This document shows positions 11,771 through 23,799 of a DNA stretch of 64,000 bases, piece by piece. Under the pieces are notes generated by a model. That model did not search any database and was not told the origin of the DNA. It saw only the letters and a list, made by a program, of their open reading frames with translations. The stretch is from Auxenochlorella pyrenoidosa (lineage: Eukaryota > Chlorophyta > Trebouxiophyceae > Chlorellales > Chlorellaceae). How positions within the stretch are numbered: the stretch's first letter is position 1; every line of letters begins with the position of its first letter. The stretch is taken from contig KQ482061.1 in assembly GCA_001430745.1 (NCBI GenBank), positions 575,144 through 639,143 of the forward strand, given 5' to 3'. The position numbers were made by a program, and so were the translations under genes.

Positions 11771-12429
11771 GCGCGCCTTGTCCCAGCGCCGCGCACGCCG
11801 CGCCCCCCTTGGGCCACCGTCCCCCGGCCAGCCGCCAGAGCCCGCGCATCACTGCCGCTCCACCGGCGTTCCTCCTGTTCCCTTTCCCTTCCAATTTGAT
11901 GGGCGCCACCCCCCACGAGACTGCCTCTCCCCCCCTCCCCCAAACAAATGCCATGGTGATGACCGGGCCATCACCCCCCTGTGCCTCCCCTGCTATGCCC
12001 CTTTTTGCTATGCACTTTCCCGAGTGTGCCCAGGTGCCGTGGGTGCACGCGCCCAGTGGCGGCCGCGCTTTGGCCGCCCCTGGGGCCTGACGCCCCCCTC
12101 CGCCTGCTCGAGTGCCGCGATGAACTGCCTGCGTTGCCTTCCTCGCCCACCCGCTTGTACCCTGCCCTCCTCTACATTTTTTTCGCCCTCCGGGCTGATA
12201 ACGGGACCCCTGTCCCGATCCTCTTCCAACCACTCTCATCGTACAGCAGTTGGCTGCCTCCCTCCCTCATCCCTTCTCGCTTGCATGAAGGTCTAGTAGC
12301 CTGAGCTCGTCACTTGCGTGCGTCTGTAAGAGCAGGCAGTGGTCCAGCTTCTTCGCAGAGAACAGCCCAGCTTTGCAGAGAGAAGTGAGCATGAGGAGAT
12401 CCTGTGCGATATTGTCAGGCTGCTGAGCC
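11771..12429. other. convergent 3' UTR region
   Basis: The spacer lies between the desaturase stop and the stop of the giant coiled-coil gene on the other strand. It is C-rich on the plus strand and contains the polyadenylation signal at 12325. I see no coding frame that I trust. Confidence 0.5.
12325..12329 (+). terminator. TGTAA polyadenylation signal
   Basis: TGTAA is the usual green-algal polyadenylation signal. It sits about 555 nt after the desaturase stop. Confidence 0.45.
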
Positions 12430-15400
12430 TCAGGAACCACGAGGGGCCGGCTGTTGTGGCAGCTGCTGGATCTGCAGGCGCACAGATGCCAGCTCAGCCG
12501 CTGTCCCAGGACTCAGCGGGGCCCTGGCAGGCTGAGGGGCAGCTTGCCAGCGTACCCCCACAGCTGCGTCACCATTGGGGAGATGGCTGCCAGCTGCTAT
12601 GCCCGCATGACTATGCACGGCCGACAGTGCGTGCAGCAGCGGCCGTGCATCTCCCTCCACAGCAGCGCTCAGCACCTGCGCAGCATGTCGGGTGGAGGAG
12701 CGTGGGCACATGGCAGCACGGCGCAGCTGCACCCGCTGGTCACCTCGACCACTCTCAGGGCTGCCACTGGCCCCATCACTCCCCAAGGGGTCACCTGCTG
12801 CGCCTGGGCGGCGCTGATCCGCTTGGCCACCACAAGCTCCAGCAGGTAGGACAGCTGTTGGTCGCCAACCTCTGGCGGCAGCGCAGCAGCAGCCCCCGCC
12901 CCGCCCAGCGGCGCAAACAGCTGCTGCAACATGCCCGCGCCCGCGTCGGCAGCGCCGGTGGGGCTGGGGTTTGTGTTGCTGCTGCATAGAGGAGCGGGGC
13001 CAGCAGGTGCGCCCTGCCAAGCCCGGCTGTCGGCGCTGTCGGCACCCGGGCTGTTGGCAGGTGGCGACGCGCTGCCCTGGCTGCGCTGCCACGCCTGGGT
13101 TGCTGACACGGACAGGTAAGAGGGGGCATCTGAGCGGGATGCTGCCGCCGGTGTGAAGCTGAGCTGTTGTGGTTCGGGCGGGCAAGAGTAGGCAGAGCTT
13201 CCGCTGCTGCGGGCGGCCCCTCGCGCGGCGGCTCCGCTGGCAGGAGCCACTGACAGGGTGCCGGGCGGGCTGCCTGACTGAGCCGAGAGCCCACTCCTGC
13301 TGCTGTACGCCTCGTGCTGGCTGCAGGCTGGCACGCTGCCGCTGCCCTGCGACAGGGCAGCCACCTGCGCCTGCAGCGCGCGCAGCCGCTCCGCCCGCTG
13401 CGCATTCTCCCGGGTCAGGACCTTGATGGAGGCATCCTTGAGCAGCAGCTCGGCCTTCACGCTGCGCAGCAGCTCGGTGAGGGAGGCTGTCTGCTGGTCG
13501 GTGGCCGTCCTGCAAAGGAGCATCAGAGCGGCAGGCTCAGCGCATATTCAGCATGGCGAGCAAAGGAGACGACAGTTTGGTGAAGCGCCGCCCACCTCAG
13601 CCCTGGTGCACGCAACAGGCAGATGATACACCGTGTGCACCATCTTGGCGCAGTGCTAGGCAGTGGCCCCGCCCTGGAGCACACCTGGCAAAGCACGTCT
13701 CCCCCAGCATGCGCCGGCACGACTCCAGCACCTCGTTGCTGGCCAGCAGCTGCCCCCGCAGCTGCTCCACCGTGGCCTCCAGGTCGCGACGCTCGCCGGC
13801 CCACTGCTCCTGCAGCGCCGCTTGCTCCTGGCCCCACTGCTGTGCACGCTCCGCCAGGCTGTCGCGCTCGCCCGCCAGCGCCGCCACCCGCGCCTCCAGC
13901 TCCTGCTGCCGCGCTACTGCCTGCCTGCCCTGCACACGCGAGGCCTCCAGTTGCGCCTCCAGAGCAGCCTGGGCGGCCCGCAGGGCTTCCGCCTTCCGCC
14001 CCAGCCGCTGCACCTCCTCCTCTGCTGCCCGGCACCGCTCCTGCAGCCGCTGCTGCTCGGCCGCAGCCGCCTCGGCCGCCCGCTGCAGGCTGCTGTTGTC
14101 GCTCTCGGCGCAATCCACGGCAGCAGCAAAGCGCTCCAGCTGGCCCTGCATGCTGTTGTTGTCTGCAGCCAGCTGGTCGTTGCGCTTGGACAGCTGCAGC
14201 GAGGCGAATTCGGAGGGGTCAGCAGGAGCCGGTTGTTTGGCATCAATGTTCGTCTCAGGCCTTCCAAACCAGCCGCTCTCGTACATTGCTCAGCGCACAA
14301 CCAGGCTGCGACTGCAGCACACCCATCCCACCTGCGCCAGCTCCGCCTCCAGCGCCGCCTGGCTGCCCAGCGAGCCCTGCAGCTGCCCCACCTGCTCCTG
14401 CAGGCGCTGGCACTGCTGCTGCTGCTCCTCGCACAGCTGGGCAAGCCGCTCTGCCTGCTTCAGCGCTGCCTGCTGCTCCGCCGAGGCTGCCTCCACGGCC
14501 TTCTCTGCCTGCTCCCGCTGCAGCAGCAGCCGACACCGCTCATCCTGCAGCGCCTTGAGCTCCGCAGCCGCCTGCTGCGCCTCCGCCTGCGCGCGCTCCA
14601 GCCTGCCGCCCAGGTCGGCGCGCTCGCCCCGCGCCTCCTCCAGCTGCGCTGCAAGGGCGGCTCGCTCTGCCCGTGCCGCTTCCAGCTGCGCAGCCAGGGA
14701 CCCTCGCTCTTGGCTCAGCTCCTCAAGGGCGGCAGCCCCTTCAACTGCCTTGAGCGCAGCAGCGGCAGCGGCGGCAGCCGCCGCCTGCGCCTTGCCTTCG
14801 GCTTCTGTCGCCCGCTGCTCGGCTGCCTGGCGGTCGTCAATGGCGGCATCACGCTCTGCCTCTGCACCCTGCCTGGCTGCTACTGCCGCGCAGCTCTCTT
14901 CTCTGGCTGCCGCTGCTGCAGCCAGCGCCTGCTGCAGCGCGGCAGCGGCGGCCGCATGCTCCTGCTGCGCAGCGTGGGCAGCAGCCTGCAGCTCCTCCGC
15001 CTGGCGCTGCGCCGCCGCCAGCTCAGCATCCAGCGAGGACACCTGCAGGCTGAGCGTCTCCGACGTGCCCTCAACAGTCACCCGCACGCTGTTCAGCGAC
15101 TCAATCTGCACCAGGGACGCAGCATAGGCGAGGCACAGAGTGAGGTGAGGGCAAGGTGCCTGAATAAACATGCCCTGCACAAGAGGAATCAACAGTGCAG
15201 AAATGGCCTTGACGCGCGGGAGGCAGGCCAACCATACTCATGATACCGAAGCCCACAACCCAACGAGCCAGGCCCAGGCCTCATGACCCCCACCTGCTGC
15301 GTCTTGCGATCCACCTCGTACCGCGCACGCTCAACGGCCCCCTGCAGCGAGTGCACCACCTCCAGCGCAGAGTAGAGCTTCCCCGCCAGCGCCGCCCGCC

Positions 15401-18400
15401 GCCAGCCGGCCACGACCCGGCCCAGCAGGCGGCGCGCCAGCAGGGCGCGTGAATGCGCCAGCTGGCCGCGGCGAGCCCGTCGCGCCGCGGCTGCCTGCTG
15501 CCAGGCAGAGAGGGCGGCGCGGAAGCGGCGCTGCCTGCGGCGCTGGTCAAACAGCTCAGCCAGCCGCCTGCAGGGCAGCACATGTACCAAGGAAAATATT
15601 GTTCAGATACCAGAGCAGGAGGCAGCCACTGGGATCCTTGGAGGCTTGGCATGCAGATATGCCTGTCGGCGGGCACAACCTCGCGCACCTCTTCTCTGCC
15701 GCCTTGGCAGCCGACCGCCAAGCACTGAAAACCGATGCCTGCGTCCGCGCCGCCTGCCGCTGTCGTGCACCACGGCACAGGCCAGTCCACTCCAGCCAGC
15801 CCGACCAGCTGCGGGCCAGAAGCCGGCAGCGGCTGCGCTGCTCAGCCAGCTGCTTGGCCTGCCGGCTATGCCGCTTTTCGAGCACTGCCTGGCGCCAGGC
15901 CCGCCAGCCAAGGCGTAGCAGCAGCTTCTGGCTGCAGAAGGCGGCGCGCATGGTGGCGACGCGCTCCTGCCTGCACTCCTGGGCGGCCTGGCGCCAGTGC
16001 AGCACCAGGCGGCGCAGCCAGTGCTCGCGGGCAGCAGCCTGCAGACAAGGGTCGGTGAAGTCGAGCTCAGTTGTTCCGTAGTGATCGGTGTGGGCTATTA
16101 AAGCATGGTCTGCAGCGGCACACACTGGCAATACACGAAGGCACTTTTGCGCAGCAACAGGGAGGCTTGGCACGCGCAGGCTGCCCTGCAGGCCCCTGCC
16201 AGCTTGCCTGGAGCACCCGGGCCTCGCGCCGCTGCTGGACGTAGTGCTGCCAGGCCGCAAAGGCGCGCCGCTGGCTGCCCATGAAGTGCTCCAGCACCCG
16301 CACCTGCACCGCCGCCAGCCGCGGCAGCACAGTGTCCGCCAGGTGCACCCGCCAGGCGCAAAAGAAGGTACGCAGCAGGCGGGCGCGCTGCAGCCGGGCA
16401 GCACCCCGCATGGCCGGGTGCTCTGCCGGAAGGTCCACCTGCCGGTGGGTCGCCACCGCGGTGCGCCACGCGCCGAGGCACCGTCGCAGCAGCGCGCACT
16501 CGCGGTGCAGCCCTGCAGCGGCCTCCAGGCCTCGCCGCACCACGCACTCCTGGCAGTAGGCGCGCCACGCCTGCCAGGCTGCGAGCGCACGCTGGCGCCG
16601 GCGCTGCCGCTCGCGCTCCGCCAGCAGCTGGCTGCGCTGCGTGGCCAGCCGCCACCGGGCCAGCCAGGCAGCCAGCAGCCTGTGCCTGTGAAAGGCGGCC
16701 GCATGCGACTGCAGCTCCGACAGGTATGCAGAACAGGCTGCAGCCTCGAGCCAGCGCAGCAGCGTGCGGCGCAACAGGGCCCGCGCAGCCAGCTTGGCGC
16801 TGCAGGCCAGGGGGGCCACGAATCAACCTTGAGCACACACAGGCCCAACAACATGAGTGTCTGTGTTAGCAACCCCCAAGCGCGGACTGCGAAGTAGAGC
16901 GCACGCAAGCAAAAAAACAAGCAATGCCCAGCCCCTGGTGCCATGAGCTCACCAGGCAGCCTCCAGGCGCTCCCGCTGCTGGTATGCAGCCACGTGAGCT
17001 GCCAGCTCGGCCACCCGGGCCTCCAGCACCGCACTGCGCGCCGCCTCTGCACGCCACTCCGCCTCATGGGACTGCACAGTCAGGCGAAGGTGCACCGCCT
17101 TGCGCGCCTCCAGCTCAGCAATGCGGCCCTGCAGGCGCGCCTCGGTCTCGGCGGCCGCAGCGTGCCGGCGCTGCGCCTCTGCCGCCGCCGCCTCGCGTTC
17201 TGCGGCAGCCGCGCTGAGCAGGGGCGCCTGCTCCGCTGTGGCAGCCGCCAGCTGCGCCTGCAGGGCGCCGCGGGCTGCCAGCGCCTCCTCAAGCCTTCCC
17301 CCAAGCTCCTCCAGCTGCGCCAGCTGGCGCTGGGCCCGAGCCTCTGCCGCTGCCTGCGCTGCCTCTGCCGCCGCCACCCGGCCTTCTGTGGCCTGCCGAT
17401 GGGCCGACAGCGCGGCTTCCAGCTCGGCAGCGTGCGCCTGCACCTGCTGCAGCGCCTCTGCCAGCTGGTGGGTGCCTGCCTGCAGCTCGGCAGCGGTGGT
17501 CTCGTACTGCGCAATTGCACCCTTGAGCGCCTCGACCTGCAAGAGGTGACACAGCCAGGCACTTAGCAGGCGGGTGCTTGTGCAAGCTGGTGACCAGTGG
17601 GCAGGGGTAGCTCCATAAGAGCATGCAACCATCGCACCTTACAGCATGCCAGCAGCCTGACGAGCAAGCCCATTGCCGGGCTGCAGTGCTCCAATGCTCA
17701 ACACCAGCCAGTGCCTGCCCTCAAGTCCGAAACCTCACCTGAGTCATACGGCCCTCCCGCTCCAGCAGGCGGAACACGCCCGCAAGGCCCTCACGCGGCG
17801 GGCTGTCAGAGGCGCCCGGCGAGCCGACGCTGCCCGGGCGCGCCAGCGGGTTGGGCGTCCACTACACAGCAACAGGCACAAAGGGAGAGCACGGCGCACA
17901 GCGTCTCCAAAACATTGCTGTCATTTACCCAAGACACTGCCCAGCCCTTGCAAGGTGAAGATGCAGTCGACACCCATGCCGCACCCACCTGTGAGGGGCT
18001 GCCAGTCTGCGGCTGGGCGCTGCAGGGGCGGCGCATGGGGCTGCTGGTCTGGGAGGCGGAGGCAGGCCTGGAGGATGGTGAGCGGGGCAGCCCAACCGGC
18101 AGCTGCAGTGGCTGCTGCTGTGGGACAGCATGCGCTTGCTGTACAGCTGCGGCCTGGCTGCGCGGGCTGGCTGCAGGCGCTTGGTGGCCTGCCTGGGGCA
18201 GGACCAGACGGTAGCTAGCGCTTGAAACAGGCGACTCCGGACAGCTGCCCGCCGCAGCCAGGCCTTGCTGCTGCGCGACGCAGCCCTGCTGGAAGGGCCG
18301 CGGCGTCTTGCACCGAGCCTGCTCCTCATGCACTGCTGGCAGGGCCTCATATTGAGCCAGGCCATCGTCTGCCTGCCACCGGCGCCGGGGCGCTGCCTGG

Positions 18401-20791
18401 TGGGCTACCGGCGAGCACTCCTGTTGCTGAGGCTGCTGCTGGGGACGGCCCTCCTGTTGGATGGGCGCTGTGCCAGGCCGTGCCAGCTGAGGAGCCTGCC
18501 CACCGTCAACTGTGAGCTTGCCAACAGGCCGGGCAGAGCCTGGGCGCAGCGGCTGCTGGGCAGCAGGCGCTGCTGCCTGGGCGCCCGGCCGAGCCGGCGT
18601 CCAGCTGCCGCTCCCAGCAGCTGGCCGCTTTAATGCGCTCTTCAGCTGCCTGGTGTTAAGATTGCGCTGCGCTGGGAGCGGAGCCGCCCGTGGCGACGCA
18701 GGCCCTGCCGTCGCCTCGGGCAGGGCAGCTGCTGGCCGCACTGCCGCAATGGCCCACTGCTCTGAGGAGCCGCTGCCAGGCGCAGATACCAGTTGAGGGC
18801 TGGGCCAGGCGCCAGGGCTGCCCTGGGTGTCCCCTGCAGCCTCCAGCGCGGCATGCAGCTCGCGGATTCTGGCCTCAAACTGCGCGGCTCGTGCCGGGGC
18901 GTCGCCATCTGGCGCAGCATCCGCCAGGCCCAGGAAGGCATCCCGCAGCTCCTGGATCAGCGCCTCCCTGCAGGCATGAACCAAAGGCCACAGGGCAGGG
19001 TGAGCTTGCAGCCAGCAGAGGCCACAACTAAGCTGACAAGGATGTTGTGTGGGGGCAGGGCTGACATGGCAGGTGCCTGTCCAGCAGGCAAAACACTGGG
19101 GCGGAGCCCAACCTGCAACCTAATGCTTCAGTCCCCGCTGTTTCGCCATGCTTTGCACCCTTCGCACCTGTCTTGCCGCACCCGGCCCTGCGCCTCTGCT
19201 TCGCTCAGCAGTGCAGCACGCTTGATTGGGGAGGGAGGGCGCGTGAGCGGTGCCAGGCTGGCAGCGGCCTCCGCCTTGGCTGTCTCCAGCAGGCCCATGA
19301 GGCTGGCAATCGTCTCTTGCTGCAGCAGCATGACCTGGGCAAACGCCTGCAGGGTGGGGAGAGCGCAGACACAGGCATTGGTACTCCAACCACAAACGCA
19401 CAGCACGGGATGGGTCGCGCGCATGCCTGAAGTTGGTGGGCCTCATGTGAGAGTGCTTTGCAAGCTCTGAGCAGGTCGCGGTCACAGCCCACCTGCTGCC
19501 ACAGCTTGGCGCTGCCCTCTGGCTTCCCGCCTGCCGCCACGATCTTGCGGTACCGCCGGCCCACCTCCCGCCGAATGGCCAGGCAAATGGCATGCCGCTC
19601 CTGCACGCAAGCAGCGAGAGGGATGGAGTGCAGGAGCGGCCGGATGCATTATGGTGCGAGCTGGATGCAGCTCTGCCAGCAGCCTTGGCCACAGAAGCGC
19701 TGCACACAGCAGCATTTGTAACTCCACAAACCCGCCCAGGTCTAGCTTCTTGCCACACAGGCCCCACCTGGCAGCCCAGGCTGCCCTCGTAGTCCCACAG
19801 CTGCAGCATGCGGCTGGCGCCGCGCCCGCCACATGCCACGCCCGCGTCGGCGCCGCCAGCGCCCGCGCCGCCGCCGCCAGCGCACCGCCCGCTCAGCACG
19901 GCGCACTGCAGCTCACGGTGCAGCCGCACCAGCTGCACCGCGCGGCCCAGCTTGTGCACCAGGCAGGCGTTGGAGAGCATGAGGGCCAGCATGGTGGCCT
20001 CGTGCGCCACGGCGACCGCCGCCGCGGCACGCTCCTCCGCTGTGACCGGCCTGCAGGCCAGGGGCGCAGCAGCCGCGCTGGCGCCACAGGCTCAACGGCA
20101 GCGGGCGACGGTTGCTGCTGCGCTGCCCGCCCTCCAAGGCAGCCCAGCAGCTACTTGGCCATGTGCTCAGCACCCACCTGTTGTCCAGCACCGCCAGCGT
20201 GGGGCCCAGCGTGTGGATGACGTGCGCCCGATAGTTGGGCAGGTCAGCCATGGGGTTGCCCTCAAAGGAGGCCGCCTCGAGGGTGAGCCCGGCCGTGGCC
20301 AGGGGCGCCAGGCAATCGAGGTCGGCCAGCAGGTTGTCTGCCGCCGACAGCGCCCGGAGCTCGCGAAACTGCTCCACCCCGGCCAGGCTCCGCAGCGAGT
20401 TCTTGCTAAGGTACAGCGTCTGTGCCGGGGGGCAGCGGGCAGTGTGCGCAGGGGGCGTGAGTTCAGCTCGACTCGAGACGGCAGGCATGGCAGCCATTGA
20501 CAGCTGAGCTGTCAGGCGCCGACAGCCAGAAAGCAGAGAACAGGGCAGCACGGCTGCCTCGCGAAAAGCATGCCCCACCTTGACGGAAGCATAGCGGTCG
20601 GGCAGCACATCCAGCGTGTCGATGTTCTTGTCAACCGCAGCAATTTTACGGCCGTCAAAGCTGCCAGGCTGCTGCGCTAGGTGGGTCGTGAGCGCGGCGC
20701 CAGAGGAGCGGCGGCGGCGGCCGGCCACCGCGGCCCGCTGTTGCGCCTCCGCGCGCTCCCTGTGCCGGCCCGCATATCCAGCCGTTGCCAT
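12430..20791 (-). CDS. LRR, coiled-coil and Sfi1-like repeat protein (centrosome/basal-body type), 2056 aa
   Basis: Fifteen in-phase exons: 20579-20791, 20178-20419, 19768-20050, 19493-19600, 19168-19346, 17989-18967, 17739-17861, 16953-17536, 16208-16799, 15689-16038, 15294-15567, 14332-15105, 13685-14193, 12795-13509, 12430-12675. Residues 72-152 are leucine-rich repeats (TLYLSKNSLRSLAGVEQF, then LRR-cap-like ADLPNYRAHVIHTLG). Residues 340-700 are Pro/Gln-rich and disordered. Residues 710-905 and 1310-1740 are long Ala/Glu/Gln coiled coils. Residues 905-1310 hold about ten Trp-centred helical repeats (LLAAWLARWRLA, ALAAWQAWRAY, CLGAWRTAV, FFCAWRVHL, AFAAWQHYV) like the centrin-binding repeats of Sfi1. 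LRR plus coiled coil is the layout of centriolar proteins such as Vfl1/LRRCC1, but orthology is not claimed. One intron (after 16208) has a GC donor, CAG|GCAAGC. Confidence 0.86.
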
Positions 20792-21172
20792 TGCTCAGTC
20801 AGTGCCAGTGTCCAAGGCTGGCCAACCAAAAACGCCGGGCGGCGCAAGAGGTCACGGGCGGCGCAAGACGTCAGAGCTTCAAATCCGTCGAAATCGAAGA
20901 GAGGAGAAATGAGCCCCACTTGATTTGGGAGCGGCGGCCATTCTTCCCAAGCACAGTGCTGAGAGCGCACAGCTGCACGGCCGGTGACCTATTTTAATGC
21001 GAGCCAGTGTGGGAACGCACGATTTACTTGCGGGCGCAGATGGCGCCAGCTGCCTTGGACGGCGCGCCGTGGCGGTCGGCTGCGCTGCATCCTGTTGTGA
21101 AGGTGCCTGGCGATGCTCCTTCCCTTGGCATGACCTTCGCTTCTTGTCATATTGCCATAAACCCTCGAGCAC
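20792..21172. promoter_or_regulatory. divergent promoter region
   Basis: This 381-nt spacer separates the starts of the giant coiled-coil gene (minus) and the small gene at 21173 (plus), so it probably serves both. It is less GC-rich near 20960-21010. No specific element is identified. Confidence 0.35.
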
Positions 21173-21813
21173 ATGGAACCAAAAACGCAGCTTCCACCGC
21201 TGGTAGGCTCTGGCCTCATTGCTGACGCAGCTGCGGCAGCGGCAGGGGGCGAGGCCGCGGAGCTCATGCCCAACCCAGAGGCAGCAGCTGTAGGGGGCCC
21301 AACCACTGTCACCATGACAGGGCTAGCGGTGGAACATGCTGCAGGCGAAACTGCTGCTGAGGGCGAGGTTGCGGAGCGGCAGGTGGCCTCTGCCGGCCCT
21401 GACCTGGTACGTACCTAATTTAGGGTCAGACCAGGCTACCTGCTGCCTCGCCTGCCCCAGGATTTGTCACAACACCACAAGCTTACCCAGGGCTGCACAC
21501 ACTTGGTTGGTGCTGTAAGCTAAACGTCTGCCGGGCTTCGCGCACAGAGAAGGGGAGGGCGGCAGCTCAAGGGCCCAGGAGGCAGCGGCCTGAGGTGAAG
21601 CGGCACAGGGCAGCCCAATGCAAAAGACAGCTGAAGAGGGAAGGGAAGGCAGCAGCAGTCAAGACGGTCTGCATGGTGGCAGGCGTTGCTCTGGCCGCCC
21701 CGCGGCAGTGCAACAGCACGTACAAGGCCTGCCCGCTGGCTTGCTGCGCCGGCACACCCACACCGCCCTCGTGTGTGAATTGTCTGTACTGTAAGTTGCA
21801 CCGTGCTTTCTGA
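21173..21813 (+). CDS. small uncharacterised basic, Cys-rich protein
   Basis: Two exons are proposed: 21173-21406 and 21550-21813 (165 aa), with donor CTG|GTACGT and acceptor CAGAG. The first half is Ala/Glu-rich and acidic. The second opens with a strongly basic helix (RPEVKRHRAAQCKRQLKREG) and ends in a cluster of eight or more cysteines (ACPLACC, CVNCLYC) that could bind zinc. A basic stretch plus Cys cluster would fit a nucleic-acid-binding protein, but I recognise no family. Both the splice and the gene are uncertain. Confidence 0.35.
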
Positions 21814-22220
21814 GTTGCGCTGTTGAGGAGATCTGGCAAGGGCTGATGCACGGTGCATGCTGGATGGCATAAGGGCACGAGTGCTTGCCGGCTGCTCGTT
21901 GGCGGCAGACGGGCACAGCCTCAGGGCCCGCTGCGTCATTGCCCGCTGCGATCCGGAGCCAACCGATCGCCTTGCGATCTTCAAAAACAAACCGAAAACC
22001 TCGGAATGCCGCCGCCGAGGCCGAGCAGGGGCTCACGGAGCCTTGAGTAAGGTGTTGGTGCGCTGTTCGTAAAGCCCGCGTTGCGGCATTTAACGTCGAC
22101 GGCAGATGTCGTTCCTCAAATCTGCATACTTGTTTTCGCCGGCCCACCGCCTCCGACCGCACCCTCCCCCGCTGCACCGCGCTGCGCCGTCAGCGTCCCT
22201 GCTCCTTTGCCCTTCTCACC
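21814..22220. other. intergenic
   Basis: The spacer lies between two small plus-strand genes. I see no coding frame, RNA gene or repeat in it. Confidence 0.4.
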
Positions 22221-22804
22221 ATGAAGTTCTCCCTGCGTCTGCCATCATTCAAGGCGGCGCCTGGATCCCTTGAAGCCCTGGAGTACGAGGTCAGGCGGCG
22301 CTGAAAGGGTCCCGCTGCAAGCTCAAGGCTGCTGGCGGCTGTGTTGCAGGCCGTTGCGGCGGCAACGGCCTTCCCCCCGCTCGCATCCCCCAGCTCGCAA
22401 TGGCCTCACTGCCCGCTTATTACCTCCCTGTCTCGTGCGCAGGCCAAGCACTCGCAGTTGAACGATGGCCCCATGCCCCGCGAGGATGTGCGGCACATTG
22501 TGGTGAGCGGGTGCCGGTGCCTTTTGCCGCGCAGCAGTGCCATCCATGGCCGGTGCACGCACAGAGGATTGAGCGGCTTGCATCAAAACCGCCTTCAAGG
22601 ACAGAGATGCGCATCAGCAACGCCTGGGTCACAAATGTGGGCTTGCTGCTAGGCAGCTGCCTGCTGCAAGCCCAGAGGCCTCACTCATTGGTCGTCCCCA
22701 CTCTTGCCTTGCAGTACAACGATTACGGCCCTCCCAACGACCAGCCGCCCCGGCCGCGCACCGTGGCCAAGCAGCAGGAGCATGGCTGGCCATGCAATGG
22801 GTAA
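22221..22804 (+). CDS. small conserved-looking 72-aa protein
   Basis: Three exons, 22221-22289, 22443-22502 and 22715-22804, keep phase 0 throughout and give 72 aa. The start is MKFSLRLPSFKAAPGS and the end is QQEHGWPCNG. The middle carries PMPREDVRHIVYNDYGPP. All three parts read like ordered coding sequence with clean GT-AG borders, and a TGTAA follows at 23078. I do not recognise the family, and there is no obvious transmembrane segment. The N-terminus is amphipathic and basic, which would suit mitochondrial import, but that is a guess. Confidence 0.5.
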
Positions 22805-23799
22805 AGTTTCATAGCTGGCACCTCCTGGTGCCGGAACTGGCGCTGCAAGCGATGCCACATCGCTACGCTGTTGAGGCAGCGGATAAAAGCGCAGCCCTTG
22901 CCATCAGCCAAACCTGATTCTTTAACCGCCCATCAATCCCATATCACTGAGCGCGCTCTGCACCATCCTTCCTACGTGATTCAACTTTATATCCATACCA
23001 GTTCCCCCTGACGACATGGTATACCCTACGTAGTATCCAACAACCCAGCCCTGAAGGCCTCTGCCTGCCTGCAGACATGTAACTCATGCCTCATGATGCC
23101 CAGGGGGGAAGAGGCGACCAGTTTTTTGCAGGATATCCCGGTAGTCTAGGAACCCCACAGCAGTGTTGCATTATATCAGATGTCCGCAGTCCGCACCTGA
23201 TGCTGCCGGCAGCTGCAGGGCGGTGCCTCAACACCATTGACAACCTGATTAGCGGATGCCGCTGAGGACCTGCCCTCGACTGAACTTCGCACTTCTGCTG
23301 CCTGCGATGCAACAGTGAGTGTGAATTGAGGACCGCCTGCTGCAACCCAGCAGCGCCTGCCACCTGCACGGCAGCCAGTGTCACGGTTCAGGAGCATGCC
23401 TGGCATGCACACTCATGCATCAGTGGTTGATGAGCTTATGAGCGTGATCCTTGTCGATAAGAGTCCTCAATCTGTGCCTTGTAGTCACTCTCAGTGATCC
23501 TAAGCCACCAGTAGAAGCTGCAGACAGTGGCCCTGCATTAGCGACGTGCCACGCTGCAGCTGTGCTGTGCAAGCCGAAAGGCAGCCGTTCATGGGCTGGC
23601 AACCTTTCTCTCCCGGCACCACTCCTTGTATCTCGATTTGGAACTCAATACGCTGATAATAGGCTTGGGTGGGCTGCAGCAGACCCTGTGCGGCGGCCCG
23701 GGGCAGAGCAACGCCCAGCGGCCAGCTGAACCGCGCCCGCGCCTTTATTGCGCGCCCTCGGGGCCTCGGGGCCAGCGCAGCCGGCCCAGCGGCGCGCCC
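22805..23799. other. intergenic, about 1 kb
   Basis: The stretch holds the 3' UTR of the 72-aa gene and the upstream region of the next gene. It is clearly less GC-rich than its surroundings. I see no reliable coding frame. Confidence 0.45.
23078..23082 (+). terminator. TGTAA polyadenylation signal
   Basis: TGTAA lies 274 nt after the stop of the 72-aa gene, a typical distance for green algae. Confidence 0.45.

Noticed and set aside
13553..15243. Two open frames of over 520 codons on the plus strand
   Set aside because: They are antisense to the coiled-coil exons. Their Ser/Ala/Arg or Leu/Gln repeats are the complement of Ala/Glu/Gln heptads.
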